In this document: positions 38,410 through 47,655 of the stretch, piece by piece
Layout of the letters: every line of letters begins with the position of its first letter
Position numbering within the stretch: position 1 is the first letter of the stretch
Assembly (NCBI RefSeq): GCF_000696185.1
Contig: NZ_KK853997.1
Coordinates: forward strand, 5,285,084-5,349,083
Length of the DNA stretch: 64,000 nt
Source: Kitasatospora cheerisanensis KCTC 2395
GTDB lineage: Bacteria; Actinomycetota; Actinomycetes; Streptomycetales; Streptomycetaceae
Direction: 5' to 3'
Program-made: the position numbers and the translations under genes
Notes under the pieces: generated by a model
Told to the model about the DNA's origin: nothing
The model's database searches: none
The model's input: only the letters and a program-made list of their open reading frames with translations

Positions 38410-38451
38410 ATGACCACCCGAATTCTCGTACTTGGCGGGCGCGTCGGCTGA
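38410..38451 (+). CDS. ilvB leader peptide
   Basis: A 13-codon frame reading MTTRILVLGGRVG. Ile, Leu, Val and Leu codons are consecutive (codons 5-8) and a Val follows at 12, so all three branched-chain amino acids are sampled. GGAGG and AAGG lie 12 and 8 bases upstream of the ATG. The stop is inside the first hairpin of the attenuator. Ribosome stalling at the Ile-Leu-Val run would change the fold downstream, as in other ilv leaders. Confidence 0.85.
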   Translation: MTTRILVLGGRVG

Positions 38452-38504
38452 ACAGCAGCCCGACGCGCCTCCCCCTCGCATGCCCTTGGCACGAGGGGTT
38501 TTTT
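38438..38504 (+). promoter_or_regulatory. ilvB attenuator: pause hairpin plus terminator
   Basis: Hairpin 1: GGCGCGTCGG (38438-38447) pairs with CCGACGCGCC (38460-38469), 10 bp perfect, covering the end of the leader peptide. Hairpin 2: CCCCTCG (38472-38478) pairs with CGAGGGG (38492-38498), with an inner TGCC/GGCA stem, followed by TTTTTT, a standard intrinsic terminator. The distance to ilvB is about 150-225 bases. Branched-chain-aminoacyl-tRNA shortage should favour readthrough. A possible antiterminator pairing was not resolved. Confidence 0.85.
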
Positions 38505-38729
38505 GTTGCACGAATCCGGGTCGGCCACCGCAGGAACCCTGGCCTCAACCCCCCGAAATCCGGACGATCGAGGCACCGCCGGAGACCGCCCCGGTGGCCA
38601 CCGCCACCAGGGCCGGCGCCACCCCGAGCAGAACCCGAGAAGAGACAGGCAGATGACTGAGCACGCCGCAACCCCCCGCCGCGGGACCACCCGGCCGCCC
38701 ACGCTCCGGGTCAGCAGACCATCGAGACC

Positions 38730-40502
38730 ATGACCGGCGCGCAGTCGCTCATCCGCTCGCTCGAGGCCGTGGGGGCCGACACGGTCTTCGGCATCCCGGG
38801 CGGCGCCATCCTCCCGGCGTACGACCCGCTGATGGACTCCACCAAGGTCCGGCACATCCTGGTCCGCCACGAGCAGGGCGCCGGCCACGCCGCGACCGGC
38901 TACGCGCAGGCCACCGGCAAGGTCGGCGTCTGCATGGCGACCTCGGGCCCCGGCGCCACCAACCTGGTCACCCCGATCGCCGACGCCTACATGGACTCGG
39001 TGCCGATGGTCGCCATCACCGGCCAGGTCGCCTCGAAGGCGATCGGCACGGACGCCTTCCAGGAGGCGGACATCTGCGGCATCACCATGCCGATCACCAA
39101 GCACAACTACCTGGTCACCGACCCGGCCGAGATCCCGCGGGTGATCGCCGAGGCGTTCCACATCGCCGCCACCGGCCGTCCCGGCCCGGTCCTGGTCGAC
39201 ATCGCCAAGGACGCGCTGCAGGCCACCACCACCTTCCGCTGGCCGGTCGAGGCCGCGCTGCCCGGCTACCGCCCCGTCACCAAGCCGCACGCCAAGCAGA
39301 TCCGCGAGGCCGCCAAGCTGCTGGTCAACTCCAAGCGCCCGGTGCTGTACGTCGGCGGCGGCGTGCTCAAGGCCAACGCCGGCACCGAGCTGCGCATCCT
39401 GGCCGAGCTGACCGGCGCGCCCGTGGTCACCACCCTGATGGCGATCGGCGTCTTCCCGGACAGCCACCCGCAGCACCTGGGCATGCCCGGCATGCACGGC
39501 TCGGTCCCCGCCGTCACCGCGCTGCAGAAGTCCGACCTGCTGTTCACCCTGGGCGCCCGCTTCGACGACCGGGTCACCGGCAAGCTGGACTCGTTCGCCC
39601 CGAACGCCAAGGTCGTGCACGCGGACATCGACCCGGCCGAGATCGGCAAGAACCGCCCGGCGGACGTCCCGATCGTCGGCGACGCCCGCGAGGTGCTGGC
39701 CGACCTGATCGTCGCCGTCCAGGCCGAGTTCGACGCCGGCCACCGCGGCGACTACGCGGACTGGTGGACCAAGCTCAACCACTGGAAGAAGACCTACCCG
39801 GTCGGCTGGGAGCCCGCCCCCGACGGCCGGCTGTCGCCGCAGCAGGTGATCGAGCGGATCGGCCAACTGGTCGGCCCGGACGCCATCTACGCCGCGGGCG
39901 TCGGCCAGCACCAGATGTGGGCCAGCCAGTTCATCCAGTTCGAGAAGCCCGCGACCTGGCTGAACTCCGGCGGCGCCGGCACCATGGGCTACGCCGTCCC
40001 GGCCGCGATGGGCGCGAAGGCCGGCAAGCCGGACACCCCGGTGTGGGCGATCGACGGCGACGGCTGCTTCCAGATGACCAATCAGGAACTGACCACCTGC
40101 ACCCTGAACAACCTGCCGATCAAGGTCGCGGTCATCAACAACGGCTCGCTGGGCATGGTCCGCCAGTGGCAGACGCTGTTCTACAACCAGCGCTACTCCA
40201 ACACCGTCCTGCACTCCGGCCCCGGCCACGACGGCATCGAGCCGCCCGCCCAGGGCACCCGGATCCCGGACTTCGTGCTGCTGTCCGAGGCGATGGGCTG
40301 CGTCGGCCTGCGCTGCGAGCGCCCCGAGGACCTGGACGCCGTCATCAAGCAGGCCATGGAGATCAACGACCGCCCCGTGGTCATCGACTTCATCGTCCAC
40401 CAGGACGCGATGGTCTGGCCGATGGTGGCCGCCGGCACCTCCAACGACGAGATCCTGTTCGCCCGCGGCGTCCGCCCCGACTTCGGCGACGACCAGGACT
40501 GA
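38730..40502 (+). CDS. ilvB: Acetolactate synthase, large (catalytic) subunit
   Basis: 590 residues from the ATG at 38730. TPP enzyme with the catalytic Glu in VRHEQGAGHAATGYA, FIPGGAILP-type start, ATSGPGATNLVTPI, and the TPP motif IDGDGCFQMTNQELTT. It condenses two pyruvates or pyruvate and 2-oxobutyrate. The real start may be ATG 38653, with MTEHAATPRRG typical of Streptomyces IlvB; this frame leaves the gene frame after GGG at 38683-38685, and one added G would join them (DHPAAHAPGQQTIETMTG). Behind an attenuator; ilvN follows after 14 bases. Confidence 0.97.
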   Translation: MTGAQSLIRSLEAVGADTVFGIPGGAILPAYDPLMDSTKVRHILVRHEQGAGHAATGYAQATGKVGVCMATSGPGATNLVTPIADAYMDSVPMVAITGQVASKAIGTDAFQEADICGITMPITKHNYLVTDPAEIPRVIAEAFHIAATGRPGPVLVDIAKDALQATTTFRWPVEAALPGYRPVTKPHAKQIREAAKLLVNSKRPVLYVGGGVLKANAGTELRILAELTGAPVVTTLMAIGVFPDSHPQHLGMPGMHGSVPAVTALQKSDLLFTLGARFDDRVTGKLDSFAPNAKVVHADIDPAEIGKNRPADVPIVGDAREVLADLIVAVQAEFDAGHRGDYADWWTKLNHWKKTYPVGWEPAPDGRLSPQQVIERIGQLVGPDAIYAAGVGQHQMWASQFIQFEKPATWLNSGGAGTMGYAVPAAMGAKAGKPDTPVWAIDGDGCFQMTNQELTTCTLNNLPIKVAVINNGSLGMVRQWQTLFYNQRYSNTVLHSGPGHDGIEPPAQGTRIPDFVLLSEAMGCVGLRCERPEDLDAVIKQAMEINDRPVVIDFIVHQDAMVWPMVAAGTSNDEILFARGVRPDFGDDQD

Positions 40503-40516
40503 CGAGTCAGAAAGCG

Positions 40517-41050
40517 ATGACCACCATGTCCAAGCACACCCTGTCCGTCCTGGTCGAGAACAAGCCCGGCGTGCTCGCCCGGATCGCCGCACTGTTCTCC
40601 CGCCGCGGCTTCAACATCGACTCGCTCGCGGTCGGCCCGACCGAGCACCCCGACATCTCCCGGATGACCATCGTGGTCAACGTCGAGGAGCTGCCGCTGG
40701 AGCAGGTCACCAAGCAGCTCAACAAGCTGGTCAACGTGATCAAGATCGTCGAGCTGGACCAGTCCCAGGCCGTCCAGCGCGAACTGGTCCTGGTGAAGGT
40801 CCGCGCCGACGCCGAGACCCGCTCCCAGGTCACCGAGATCGTCCAGCTGTTCCGCGCCAAGACCGTCGACGTGTCGCCCGACGCGGTGACCGTCGAGGCG
40901 ACCGGCTCCTCCGACAAGTTGGAGGCCATGCTGCGGATGCTGGAGCCTTACGGCATCAAGGAGTTGGTGCAGTCCGGCCTGGTCGCCATCGGCCGCGGCG
41001 CCCGCTCCATCACCGACCGCTCGCTGCGCGCGCTCGACCGCAGCGCCTGA
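40517..41050 (+). CDS. ilvN: Acetolactate synthase, small (regulatory) subunit
   Basis: 177 residues (174 if ATG 40526 is used). The N-terminal ACT domain (HTLSVLVENKPGVLARIAAL, RRGFNIDSLAVG) binds valine for feedback inhibition of IlvB. The C-terminal domain (residues 90-170) is typical of IlvN. It starts 14 bases after the ilvB stop in the same operon. Confidence 0.97.
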   Translation: MTTMSKHTLSVLVENKPGVLARIAALFSRRGFNIDSLAVGPTEHPDISRMTIVVNVEELPLEQVTKQLNKLVNVIKIVELDQSQAVQRELVLVKVRADAETRSQVTEIVQLFRAKTVDVSPDAVTVEATGSSDKLEAMLRMLEPYGIKELVQSGLVAIGRGARSITDRSLRALDRSA

Positions 41051-41151
41051 CGCGCGGCGTCTTACTACCTGAGCAGTACCACCGAACCCCCGCCGGGTGC
41101 GCCTACGGTAGGAACCCCCGGCAACACCACCACGCAAGGAGATGTGCCCCC

Positions 41152-42150
41152 GTGGCCGAGCTGTTCTACGAAGACGACGCCGACCTGTCCATCATCCAGG
41201 GCCGCAAGGTCGCGGTCATCGGCTACGGCAGCCAGGGCCACGCCCACGCGCTGTCGCTGCGCGACTCGGGCGTGGACGTCCGCGTCGGCCTGCTGGAGGG
41301 CTCCAAGTCCCGCGCCGCCGCCGCCGAGGCCGGCCTGCGCGTGGTCACCCCGTCCGAGGCCGCGGCCGAGGCCGACGTCATCATGATCCTGGTGCCGGAC
41401 CCGATCCAGGCCGACGTCTACAAGGAGGCCATCGAGCCGAACCTGAAGGCGGGCGACGCCCTGTTCTTCGGCCACGGCCTGAACATCCGGTTCGGCTTCA
41501 TCCAGCCGCCGGCCGACGTCGACGTCTGCATGGTCGCCCCGAAGGGCCCGGGCCACCTGGTCCGCCGCCAGTACCAGGAGGGCCGCGGCGTCCCGTGCAT
41601 CGTGGCCGTCGAGCAGGACGCCACCGGCAAGGCCTTCGACCTGGCGCTGTCCTACGCCAAGGGCATCGGCGGCACCAAGGCCGGCGTCATCAAGACCACC
41701 TTCACCGAGGAGACCGAGACCGACCTGTTCGGCGAGCAGGCCGTCCTCTGCGGCGGCACCGCCGCCCTGGTCAAGGCCGGCTTCGAGACCCTGGTCGAGG
41801 CGGGCTACCAGCCCGAGATCGCCTACTTCGAGTGCCTCCACGAGCTGAAGCTGATCGTCGACCTGATGTACGAGGGCGGCCTGGAGAAGATGCGCTGGTC
41901 GGTCTCCGAGACCGCCGAGTGGGGCGACTACGTGACCGGCCCCCGCATCATCACCGCCGACACCAAGGCCGAGATGAAGAAGGTCCTCGCCGAGATCCAG
42001 GACGGCACCTTCGCCAACACCTGGATCGCCGAGTACAAGGCCGGCCTGCCGAAGTACAACGAGTACAAGAACGCGGACGCCGACCACCTGCTGGAGACCA
42101 CCGGCAAGAAGCTGCGCAAGCTGATGTCCTGGGTGGACCAGGAGGCCTGA
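41152..42150 (+). CDS. ilvC: Ketol-acid reductoisomerase
   Basis: 332 residues, class I. GTG start. NADPH motif VIGYGSQGHAHALSLRDSG, catalytic KGPGH and DLFGEQAVLCGG, with Glu metal ligands in the last. It isomerises and reduces acetolactate to dihydroxyisovalerate. It follows ilvN by 101 bases, probably in the same transcript. A hairpin follows the gene. Confidence 0.97.
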   Translation: MAELFYEDDADLSIIQGRKVAVIGYGSQGHAHALSLRDSGVDVRVGLLEGSKSRAAAAEAGLRVVTPSEAAAEADVIMILVPDPIQADVYKEAIEPNLKAGDALFFGHGLNIRFGFIQPPADVDVCMVAPKGPGHLVRRQYQEGRGVPCIVAVEQDATGKAFDLALSYAKGIGGTKAGVIKTTFTEETETDLFGEQAVLCGGTAALVKAGFETLVEAGYQPEIAYFECLHELKLIVDLMYEGGLEKMRWSVSETAEWGDYVTGPRIITADTKAEMKKVLAEIQDGTFANTWIAEYKAGLPKYNEYKNADADHLLETTGKKLRKLMSWVDQEA

Positions 42151-42182
42151 TCCGCCTCACCGCGCTTGTACAACAAGGCTGT

Positions 42183-42211
42183 TCCCGTCCGGGTGATTTC
42201 GCCGGACGGGA
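42183..42211 (+). terminator. Hairpin downstream of ilvC
   Basis: TCCCGTCCGG (42183-42192) and CCGGACGGGA (42202-42211) form a 10-bp perfect stem with a 9-base loop, 32 bases after ilvC. No U-tract. It probably separates ilvBNC from serA. Confidence 0.6.
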
Positions 42212-42362
42212 GCAGTCCCCCCGGCGGCCCGCCGATAGACTCCCGAATACGCGTCAGGCCCACAGCGTCGTGCGTCTAGCTACGCGACATGCCACCTTCC
42301 CCCGCCCTGTGCACGCCACCTCCGTGTGGCGGGGTGAACCGGACAGTTAAGGACACACTGTC

Positions 42363-43958
42363 GTGAGCACTGTGACACCTAAAAGCGCTGTCGTTCTGAT
42401 CGCTGAAGAGCTCTCGCCCGCCACCGTCGACGCGCTGGGCCCCGACTTCGAGATCCGGCACTGCAACGGCGCCGACCGCGCCGAACTGCTGACCGCGATC
42501 GCGGACGTGGACGCCATCCTGATCCGCTCGGCCACCAAGGTCGACGCCGAGGCGCTGGCCGCCGCCAAGAAGCTCAAGGTCGTCGCCCGCGCCGGCGTCG
42601 GCCTGGACAACGTCGACGTCGCCGCCTCCACCAAGGCCGGCGTGATGGTCGTCAACGCGCCGACCTCCAACATCGTCACCGCCGCCGAACTCGCCTGCGG
42701 CCTGCTGATCTCGGTCGCCCGCAACATCGCGCCCGCCAACGCCGCGCTCAAGGGCGGCGAGTGGAAGCGCAACAAGTACACCGGCGTCGAGCTCAGCGAG
42801 AAGACCCTCGGCGTGGTCGGCCTCGGCCGGATCGGCGTCCTGGTCGCGCAGCGGATGTCCGCGTTCGGCATGAAGATCGTCGCCTACGACCCCTACATCC
42901 AGGCCGCCCGCGCGGCCCAGATGGGCGTCAAGCTGCTCTCGCTCGAAGAGCTGCTGGAGGTCTCGGACTTCATCACCGTGCACCTGCCGAAGACCCCGGA
43001 GACCATCGGCCTGATCGGCGACGAGGCGCTGCACAAGGTCAAGCCGAGCGTGCGGATCGTCAACGCGGCCCGCGGCGGCATCGTCGACGAGGACGCGCTG
43101 CTGCGCGCCCTGCAGGAGGGCCGGGTCGCCGGCGCCGGCCTCGACGTGTACGCCAAGGAGCCGTGCACCGACTCGCCGCTGTTCGCCCTCGACAACGTGG
43201 TGGCCACCCCGCACCTGGGCGCCTCCACCGACGAGGCGCAGGAGAAGGCCGGCATCGCGGTCGCCAAGTCGGTGCGCCTCGCGCTGGCCGGCGAGCTGGT
43301 GCCGGACGCCGTCAACGTCCAGGGCGGCGTGATCGCCGAGGACGTGCGCCCGGGCCTGCCGCTCGCCGAGAAGCTCGGCCGGATCTTCACCGCGCTGGCC
43401 GGCGAGGTCGCCGTCCGGCTCGACGTCGAGGTCCGCGGCGAGATCACCCAGCACGACGTGAAGGTACTCGAACTCTCCGCGCTGAAGGGCGTGTTCGAGG
43501 ACGTGGTGGCCGAGACGGTGTCCTACGTCAACGCCCCGCTGTTCGCCCAGGAGCGCGGCGTCGAGGTCCGGCTGACCACCTCCAGCGAGTCGCCCGAGCA
43601 CCGCAACGTGATCACCGTCCGCGGCACCCTGGCGGACGGCTCGGAGGTGTCGATCTCCGGCACCCTCTCCGGCCACAAGCAGACCCAGAAGATCGTCGGC
43701 GTGGACGGCTTCGACGTGGACGTCGCGCTCACCGACCACATGGCCTTCTTCCACTACGAGGACCGCCCCGGCGTGGTCGGCACCCTCGGCCGGATCCTCG
43801 GCGACGCCGGCATCAACATCGCCGGCATGCAGGTGGCCCGCGACGGCGACAGCGCGCTCGCCTCGATCACCGTGGACACCGAGGTGTCGCAGGACGTCCT
43901 GAACGACATCGCCGGTGCCATCGGCGCCCGCTTCGCCCGTTCGGTGAACCTCGGCTGA
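42363..43958 (+). CDS. serA: D-3-phosphoglycerate dehydrogenase
   Basis: 531 residues, the long form with an allosteric substrate-binding domain and a C-terminal ACT domain. NAD motif GVVGLGRIGVLVAQRM, catalytic His in ATPHLGAST (about residue 283), and ACT domain (HYEDRPGVVGTLGRIL) that may bind serine for feedback. GTG start preceded by a short leader. It makes the serine that feeds the glycine block at the other end of the window. Confidence 0.97.
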   Translation: MSTVTPKSAVVLIAEELSPATVDALGPDFEIRHCNGADRAELLTAIADVDAILIRSATKVDAEALAAAKKLKVVARAGVGLDNVDVAASTKAGVMVVNAPTSNIVTAAELACGLLISVARNIAPANAALKGGEWKRNKYTGVELSEKTLGVVGLGRIGVLVAQRMSAFGMKIVAYDPYIQAARAAQMGVKLLSLEELLEVSDFITVHLPKTPETIGLIGDEALHKVKPSVRIVNAARGGIVDEDALLRALQEGRVAGAGLDVYAKEPCTDSPLFALDNVVATPHLGASTDEAQEKAGIAVAKSVRLALAGELVPDAVNVQGGVIAEDVRPGLPLAEKLGRIFTALAGEVAVRLDVEVRGEITQHDVKVLELSALKGVFEDVVAETVSYVNAPLFAQERGVEVRLTTSSESPEHRNVITVRGTLADGSEVSISGTLSGHKQTQKIVGVDGFDVDVALTDHMAFFHYEDRPGVVGTLGRILGDAGINIAGMQVARDGDSALASITVDTEVSQDVLNDIAGAIGARFARSVNLG

Positions 43959-43978
43959 CACCCCCTCAGCACCACCCG

Positions 43979-44013
43979 AACGGCCCTTCCGACCTTGAGG
44001 CGGAAGGGCCGTT
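43979..44013 (+). terminator. 13-bp stem terminator after serA
   Basis: AACGGCCCTTCCG (43979-43991) pairs perfectly with CGGAAGGGCCGTT (44001-44013) around a 9-base loop, 21 bases after the stop. GC-rich, no T-run. Apart from this hairpin, the 284 bases before the next possible gene show nothing else I can call. Confidence 0.7.
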
Positions 44014-44242
44014 CGCATACCCGATGGCCGCCGTCGTCTCAGATACTAGGAAATCCAAGTAATTCGGCGACAGCGCCGCCCGCCCGTCGTACTGTGGAGT
44101 AGTCATACGGTGCGCCACCCCCGCAACGCCGGGGCGCGTGGCCCGTGTGCACGTACGCGGTGCGGCAGGCGACCCCTGCCGGCGTACCCCTCGCTCACCA
44201 CCCTCCCGCGCGCTGCTGCGCCCCCGCACCAAGGAGCCCGGT

Positions 44243-44401
44243 ATGCCTTTCGTCGCAGACCGCACCACCGCCCCCACCACGCCCGCCACCGCCGCCGCCG
44301 TCCAGCGCCGGCGCCGCCGCGCCCAGGCCGACCCGCGCGCCGCCGCCGCCCTGCAGCGCGCCCTCGACCGCCGCGACAACGGCGGCCCCGCCGAGCACTG
44401 A
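44243..44401 (+). CDS. Possible small basic protein, 52 residues
   Basis: ATG with AAGGAG exactly 6 bases upstream, a better ribosome site than most genes here. The sequence is low-complexity: a Thr/Ala/Pro-rich start (MPFVADRTTAPTTP) followed by a strongly basic run (QRRRRRAQADPRAAAALQRAL). No family was recognised. Two weaker frames overlap it. Confidence 0.45.
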   Translation: MPFVADRTTAPTTPATAAAVQRRRRRAQADPRAAAALQRALDRRDNGGPAEH

Positions 44402-44498
44402 GCCCGGCCAACTCCACTGCTGCGCCAGGCGGGTGACTTACCGTCACCCGTCGGTGGAGATCCCCGCCCGGCCCGGCGGCGGCTCCTAGGTTGGGTCG

Positions 44499-47400
44499 GT
44501 GCGCACCGCCCCCGGCCTCCTCGCCGCCCTCGCCCTGCTCGCCCCGGCCGCCCCCGCGACGGCCGCCCCGCCCGCCGGGCCGCACCGGCCGACCACCACC
44601 GTCCTGCTGGAACTCGACACCGAGCCCGCCGCCACCGCCTGGCGGCGCGCCCAGGACGACGCCCGGCGCGACCGCCGCACCCCCGAGCAGACCCGGCGCG
44701 CCGCGGCCGCCGCCGGCACCGCGGGGCGCGCCGCCGCCGACCGCTCGCTGGACACCCTCACCGCCGCCCTGCACCGCGCCGTCCCCGACGCCCGCCCGCT
44801 GTACCGCACCCGCACCCTGATCGGCGGGCTCGCCGTCCGGCTGCCCGCCGACGAACTCCCGCGGCTGACCGGCCTCCCCGGCCTCCGCGCCGTCCACCCC
44901 GTCACGCCCAAGCGGCGCGCCAACGGGCACTCGGTGCCGCTCACCGGCGCCCCCGCCGTCTGGGACGGGCCCGAGGGCCACACCGGCGAAGGCGTCCGGA
45001 TCGGCATCGTCGACTCCGGCATCGACTACACCCACGCCGACTTCGGCGGCCCCGGCACCCCCGAGGCCTACCGCGCCGTCGACGGCGCCGGGCCCGCACC
45101 CGCCGGGCTGTTCCCCAACGCCAAGGTCATCGGCGGCAAGGACCTGGTCGGCGACGACTACGACCCCGACCCGGCCGCCGAGGACTACCAGCCCGAACCG
45201 CACCCCGACGACAACCCGCTCGACTGCGCCGCCAACGGCCACGGCACCCACGTCGCCGGCACCGCCGCCGGCCTCGGCGTCACCGCCGACGGCAGGCCCT
45301 ACCGCGGCCCCTACCGGCCCGGACTCGACCCCGCCGCCTTCCGGGTCGCCCCCGGCGCGGCCCCCGGCGCCCAGCTGTACGCCATCAAGGTGTTCGGCTG
45401 CCACGGCTCCACCGACCAGCTCGCCGCCGCCCTCGACCTCGCCGCCGACCCGAACGGCGACGGCGACCTCACCGACCGGCTCGACGTGGTCAACCTCTCG
45501 CTCGGCAGCGCCTTCGGCCGCCCCGGCGACGCCGACGCCCTCGCCGCCGACCGGCTCGCCGCGCTCGGCTCCGTGGTGGTCGCCGCCGCCGGCAACGAGG
45601 GCGACGTGTACGGCATCGGCGGCAGCCCCGGCAGCGCCGCCCGGGTCCTCACCGCCGCCGCCTCCGTCGACCCGCACGGCGACGCCGACGGCATCACCGT
45701 GCTCGCCCCCGCCGCCCTCGCCGGCACCGTCCCCGCGCACTGGAGCAGCAAGTACACGCAGTGGGACACCGCCGCCGTCAGCGGCGAACTCGCCGCCCCC
45801 GCCGAGGACCTGGACGGCTGCGACCCCTTCTCGCCGGCCGACGCCGACCGGCTGCGCGGACGGATCGCCGTCCTGCGCTGGACCACCAAGGACTCTGACC
45901 GGGCCTGCGGCTCCGCCCCGCGCGCCGACCACGCCGCCGACGCCGGAGCGATCGGCGCACTGTACGCCGCCGACGGCGACAACCTCGGCGAGATCGCCGG
46001 CGACGACCGGATCCCCGCCGCGATCCTGGCCCGCGCCGACGGCGACCGGCTGCTGACGGCCACCCAGGACGGCCCCGTGACGGTCCGGCTGGCCGCCCCC
46101 GGCAACGCCCTGCACGGCGCCGTCCCGCAGGACCAGCCGCGACGCACCGACACCCTCACCTCCTTCACCTCCCGCGGCATCGGCGTCGACGGCATCGTCA
46201 AGCCCGACCTGGCCGCGCCCGGCGAGACCATCTGGTCCGCGAAGGCCGGCACCGGCAGCGGCGGCATGCGCGAGGACGGCACCTCGATGGCCACCCCGCA
46301 CCTGGCCGGGCTCGCCGCGCTGGTCCGCTCCGCGCACCCCGACTGGAGCGCCGCCGACACCAAGGCCGCGCTGATGAACACCGCCACCGACACCTACCTG
46401 CACGACGACCGCACCGGCCCGGTCTACGGCCCCGAACGCACCGGCAGCGGCCGGGCCAGGGCCGACGCCGCCGTCCGCACCCCTGCCCTCGCGTACGCCA
46501 CCCAGCTGGACGGCGCGGTCGGCGTCTCCTTCGGCGTGGTCGAGGCCACCGGCCGGTACGAAGCCAGCCGCGAGGTCGAGGTGCGCAACCTGACCGACCG
46601 TCAACTCTCCTACCGCACCGGCTACTCCGGATCCACCGAGGTGCCCGGCGCACGGTTCGCGCTCTCGCCCGAACGGGTCGAACTGCCGCCGCACGGCACC
46701 GCCACCGTCACCGTCACGCTCCGCCTCGCGCACGGCCTCGGCCGCGCCCCCGACCCCACCCTCGACCTGCTCCAGGCCGGCCACGCCCGCACCTACCGCG
46801 GCGAACTCTCCGGCCGCCTCACCCTCACCCCCGCCGACCCCGCCGACCCCGCACTGCGCGTCCCGCTGTTCGCCGCCCCGCGCCCCGCCACCGACGCCAC
46901 CGCCCTCGGCACCCCCGCGACCTTCGCCGTCACCGGCGGCACCCGCCCCGACCTGCTCAGCGTCCTGCAACCCGGCGGCGCCGGCGAACGGTGGCCCGAC
47001 TGCCCCGCCGACGGCCCCTGCGCGGACGACCCCGCCGACCGCGCCGCCGACCTCCGGTACGCGGCCGCCGCCGTCGACGAGCACGGCATGCTCCACCTCG
47101 CCGCCGTCCTCTGGGCCCCCGCCGCCACCCCCGCCGCGAGCTACGGCGTCCGCGCCTCGCTCGACCTCGACGGCGACGGCACCCCCGACGCCACCGTCGT
47201 CGCCGACCGCCTCCGCGGCAGCGACGTGCTGATCGCCCGCACCCTCGACGCCCGCACCGGCGCCGAGCTCGACGTCCAGCCCCTCAACGGCCACTGGGGC
47301 GACACCGACACCGCCCTGCTGGACTCCGACACCGTCCTGCTCCCGGTCCGCCTCTCCGCCCTCCCCGCGGCGACGAACCTCCACTACACCCTCTGGACCG

Positions 47401-47615
47401 CCCCCACCCAGGACCCGGCCGACGCCCTCTCCACCCTCGGCCCCTACCCCCTCGACCTCACCCGCCCCACCCCCGTCCTGCACCCCGCCACCCCCGGCGA
47501 GACCTTCCACACCGCGCTCCCGAACCCCCTCCTCATCCACCACCTCAACCCGGTGGGGCAGCGCGTCCAGCTGCTCACCCCGAAGGGTGACCCCGCCCGG
47601 GAAGCCGCCCGGTAG
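44499..47615 (+). CDS. Secreted subtilisin-like serine protease (S8) with PA-type insert
   Basis: 1038 residues. A signal peptide (hydrophobic LLAALALLAPAAPATAA) with a GTG start is followed by an inhibitor-type I9 region, then the catalytic triad: Asp in GIVDSGIDYTHADF (about residue 171), His in GHGTHVAGTAAG (about residue 248) and Ser in GTSMATPHLAGL (about residue 595). Between His and Ser lies a protease-associated (PA-like) insert with two Cys (about residues 430-490). After the catalytic domain are beta-rich segments of about 400 residues. Expected to be exported and autoprocessed. Confidence 0.92.
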   Translation: MRTAPGLLAALALLAPAAPATAAPPAGPHRPTTTVLLELDTEPAATAWRRAQDDARRDRRTPEQTRRAAAAAGTAGRAAADRSLDTLTAALHRAVPDARPLYRTRTLIGGLAVRLPADELPRLTGLPGLRAVHPVTPKRRANGHSVPLTGAPAVWDGPEGHTGEGVRIGIVDSGIDYTHADFGGPGTPEAYRAVDGAGPAPAGLFPNAKVIGGKDLVGDDYDPDPAAEDYQPEPHPDDNPLDCAANGHGTHVAGTAAGLGVTADGRPYRGPYRPGLDPAAFRVAPGAAPGAQLYAIKVFGCHGSTDQLAAALDLAADPNGDGDLTDRLDVVNLSLGSAFGRPGDADALAADRLAALGSVVVAAAGNEGDVYGIGGSPGSAARVLTAAASVDPHGDADGITVLAPAALAGTVPAHWSSKYTQWDTAAVSGELAAPAEDLDGCDPFSPADADRLRGRIAVLRWTTKDSDRACGSAPRADHAADAGAIGALYAADGDNLGEIAGDDRIPAAILARADGDRLLTATQDGPVTVRLAAPGNALHGAVPQDQPRRTDTLTSFTSRGIGVDGIVKPDLAAPGETIWSAKAGTGSGGMREDGTSMATPHLAGLAALVRSAHPDWSAADTKAALMNTATDTYLHDDRTGPVYGPERTGSGRARADAAVRTPALAYATQLDGAVGVSFGVVEATGRYEASREVEVRNLTDRQLSYRTGYSGSTEVPGARFALSPERVELPPHGTATVTVTLRLAHGLGRAPDPTLDLLQAGHARTYRGELSGRLTLTPADPADPALRVPLFAAPRPATDATALGTPATFAVTGGTRPDLLSVLQPGGAGERWPDCPADGPCADDPADRAADLRYAAAAVDEHGMLHLAAVLWAPAATPAASYGVRASLDLDGDGTPDATVVADRLRGSDVLIARTLDARTGAELDVQPLNGHWGDTDTALLDSDTVLLPVRLSALPAATNLHYTLWTAPTQDPADALSTLGPYPLDLTRPTPVLHPATPGETFHTALPNPLLIHHLNPVGQRVQLLTPKGDPAREAAR

Positions 47616-47655
47616 CCTGGCAGCACAGGCCAGAATCCCGACCATGGGAGCACTG

